64,000 nucleotides of DNA. It comes from Agrobacterium larrymoorei (GTDB taxonomy: Bacteria; Pseudomonadota; Alphaproteobacteria; Rhizobiales; Rhizobiaceae). The DNA lies in NCBI RefSeq assembly GCF_005145045.1, contig NZ_CP039691.1, forward strand, positions 818,001-882,000. Direction: 5' to 3'. How positions within the stretch are numbered: position 1 is the stretch's first letter; each line of letters starts with the position of its first letter. The notes under the pieces are model-generated. The model saw only the letters and a program-made list of their open reading frames with translations, was not told where the DNA came from and did not search any database. Below, in pieces: positions 63,136 to 64,000 of the stretch. The position numbers were made by a program, and so were the translations under genes.

Positions 63136-63720
63136 ATGATGAACGAAGAAGAAGACGACAAGAGCAAGGAACTGCCGATCGGTAAGGAAACGGAAGCGAA
63201 TCTTTTCAAGTCGCGTTCGATCTTCATCTATGGCGGTATCACACAGGAACTGGCGCAGAAGGTCTGCACCCAGCTCGTGGCTCTTGCTGCTGCCAGCGAT
63301 GACGATATCCGCGTCTACGTGAATTCGCCCGGCGGCCACGTCGAATCCGGCGATAGCATCCACGACATGATCAAGTTCATCAAGCCGAAGGTCTATATCA
63401 TCGGCACGGGCTGGGTCGCTTCCGCTGGCGCGCTGATCTACGTATCGGTGCCGAAGGAACGTCGTCTTTGCCTGCCCAACACCCGCTTCCTGCTTCACCA
63501 ACCCTCCGGTGGCACACGCGGCATGGCGTCGGACATCGAAATCCAGGCCCGCGAAATCATCAAGATGAACCAGCGCCTGATCAAGATTTTCTCAAAGGCC
63601 ACCGGCCAGTCGGAAGAAAAGATCGCCAAGGACATCGACCGCGACTACTGGCTCGGCGCAGAAGAAGCCGTCAATTACGGCCTCGTCGGCAAGATCGTCG
63701 AGAACCAGTCGGAAGTCTGA
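63136..63720 (+). CDS. clpP: ClpP-family serine peptidase
   Basis: A 194-residue ClpP paralogue. The triad is intact: Ser in [13 protein letters not shown], His in [19 protein letters not shown] and Asp in [20 protein letters not shown]. The sequence around Ser differs from the common GQAASMGA, and the N-terminus ([16 protein letters not shown]) is acidic, so it is a divergent paralogue and not the main clpP beside clpX. It would form the proteolytic chamber with Clp ATPases. The ATG at 63136 has GGAG 8 bases upstream. Confidence 0.88.
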   Translation: MMNEEEDDKSKELPIGKETEANLFKSRSIFIYGGITQELAQKVCTQLVALAAASDDDIRVYVNSPGGHVESGDSIHDMIKFIKPKVYIIGTGWVASAGALIYVSVPKERRLCLPNTRFLLHQPSGGTRGMASDIEIQAREIIKMNQRLIKIFSKATGQSEEKIAKDIDRDYWLGAEEAVNYGLVGKIVENQSEV

Positions 63721-63811
63721 GACTTCAGGTTCAAGGTTTAAAACCGCGCCGGTGAAAGCTGGCGCGGTTTTTGTGTTTTTGGGCGAAAGAAAAGGTTCGC
63801 GCCACCCTCCG

Positions 63812-63886
63812 CCGTCATCCTCGGGCTTGACCCGAGGATCCAACGAACCCCTACGTCCAACGTGGTCAGATCCTCGGGTCAAGCCC
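63812..63886. repeat. Nested palindromic repeat split by the second IS4 copy
   Basis: CCGTCATCCTCGGGCTTGACCCGAGG opens the repeat and GATCCTCGGGTCAAGCCC ends it at the IS4 boundary. The rest lies outside the window. The IS4 copy sits in the loop of the right hairpin, whereas the first copy sits in a left hairpin. Confidence 0.85.
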
Positions 63887-64000
63887 ACTACTGTCCGGTT
63901 TAAATTTCAGTCCCACATCAGCACCATCTGGTTTGGGGATTTGGACGGTTGTGTGGGTGGTTTAAGGAGTTGGTCGGATCGCCTTTTGTGCATGAGGTTG
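63887..64000 (-). mobile_element. IS4-family insertion sequence, second copy (cut by window end)
   Basis: The 114 bases visible are identical to 28667-28780, the left end of the complete copy, and have the same orientation. It adjoins GGGTCAAGCCC, the expected 11-base target. The remainder is beyond the window. Confidence 0.9.
63907..64000 (-). CDS. IS4-family transposase, C-terminal part
   Basis: The last 30 or so codons of the same 382-residue transposase as at 28687, identical in sequence, ending QMVLMWD. The rest of the gene is beyond the window. Whether it is intact cannot be told. Confidence 0.85.
   Translation of the reverse strand, partial: NLMHKRRSDQLLKPPTQPSKSPNQMVLMWD

Overview
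The window looks like chromosomal DNA of a rhizobial alphaproteobacterium, most likely of the Agrobacterium/Rhizobium group. The evidence is a fused trpE(G) gene behind a three-tryptophan leader peptide, a BacA-type transporter, a NolR-type regulator, a choXWV choline transporter, a PuuD membrane urate oxidase, and RIME-like intergenic mosaic repeats. No rRNA, tRNA or CRISPR array was seen.

Layout. 1-1000: end of a metallophosphoesterase gene and a YefM/YoeB toxin-antitoxin pair. 1-6 kb: SPOR-tailed D,D-carboxypeptidase, lactate dehydrogenase and a chemoreceptor. 6.3-16.5 kb: purine catabolism (guaD, puuD, a LysR regulator, xdhC, xdhB, xdhA), interrupted by a HigBA-like pair and followed by bdhA. 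16.6-22.5 kb: glpK, an SRPBCC protein, a flavin-dependent monooxygenase, methionine aminopeptidase and bacA. 22.5-30 kb: a repeat-rich stretch with an IS110-family element, a polysaccharide deacetylase, nnrU, a TPR protein, der and an IS4-family element. 30-49 kb: a DUF2026 protein, an Agt-like glycosyltransferase behind a Pho box, sugar kinase and alpha-glucosidase, an HD-GYP protein, adenine deaminase, an amino-acid-binding protein, a cyclase-like DUF3095 protein, nolR, choXWV, tdk, pseudoazurin and a LuxR solo. 50-56 kb: a TonB-dependent receptor, an extensin-like protein and trpL-trpE(G). 56-64 kb: an IS481-family element, a LysE exporter, a VOC protein, a CDF exporter, queF, DUF2076, HupE/UreJ, a ClpP paralogue and the start of a second IS4 copy.

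The main discovery is the IS110-family element (about 23219-24362). Its roughly 200-nt left end appears to encode a complete bridge RNA. The RNA has a 5' hairpin, a target loop whose two guides match the sequence the element is inserted in, and a donor loop whose two guides match the element's own ends. The circular junction would also build a promoter whose predicted start falls on the first base of the 5' hairpin. The target is a nested palindromic repeat present about eight times in this window. Two unrelated elements (IS4 and IS481 families) sit exactly in the hairpin loops of the same repeat family, so this repeat is a shared landing pad for three transposition chemistries.

Several regulatory sites can be read directly: the trp attenuator, a Pho box, an FNR-type anaerobox, an iron-responsive operator, a NolR box and a TA operator. 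Functions are assigned from recognisable motifs only; no database search was run.
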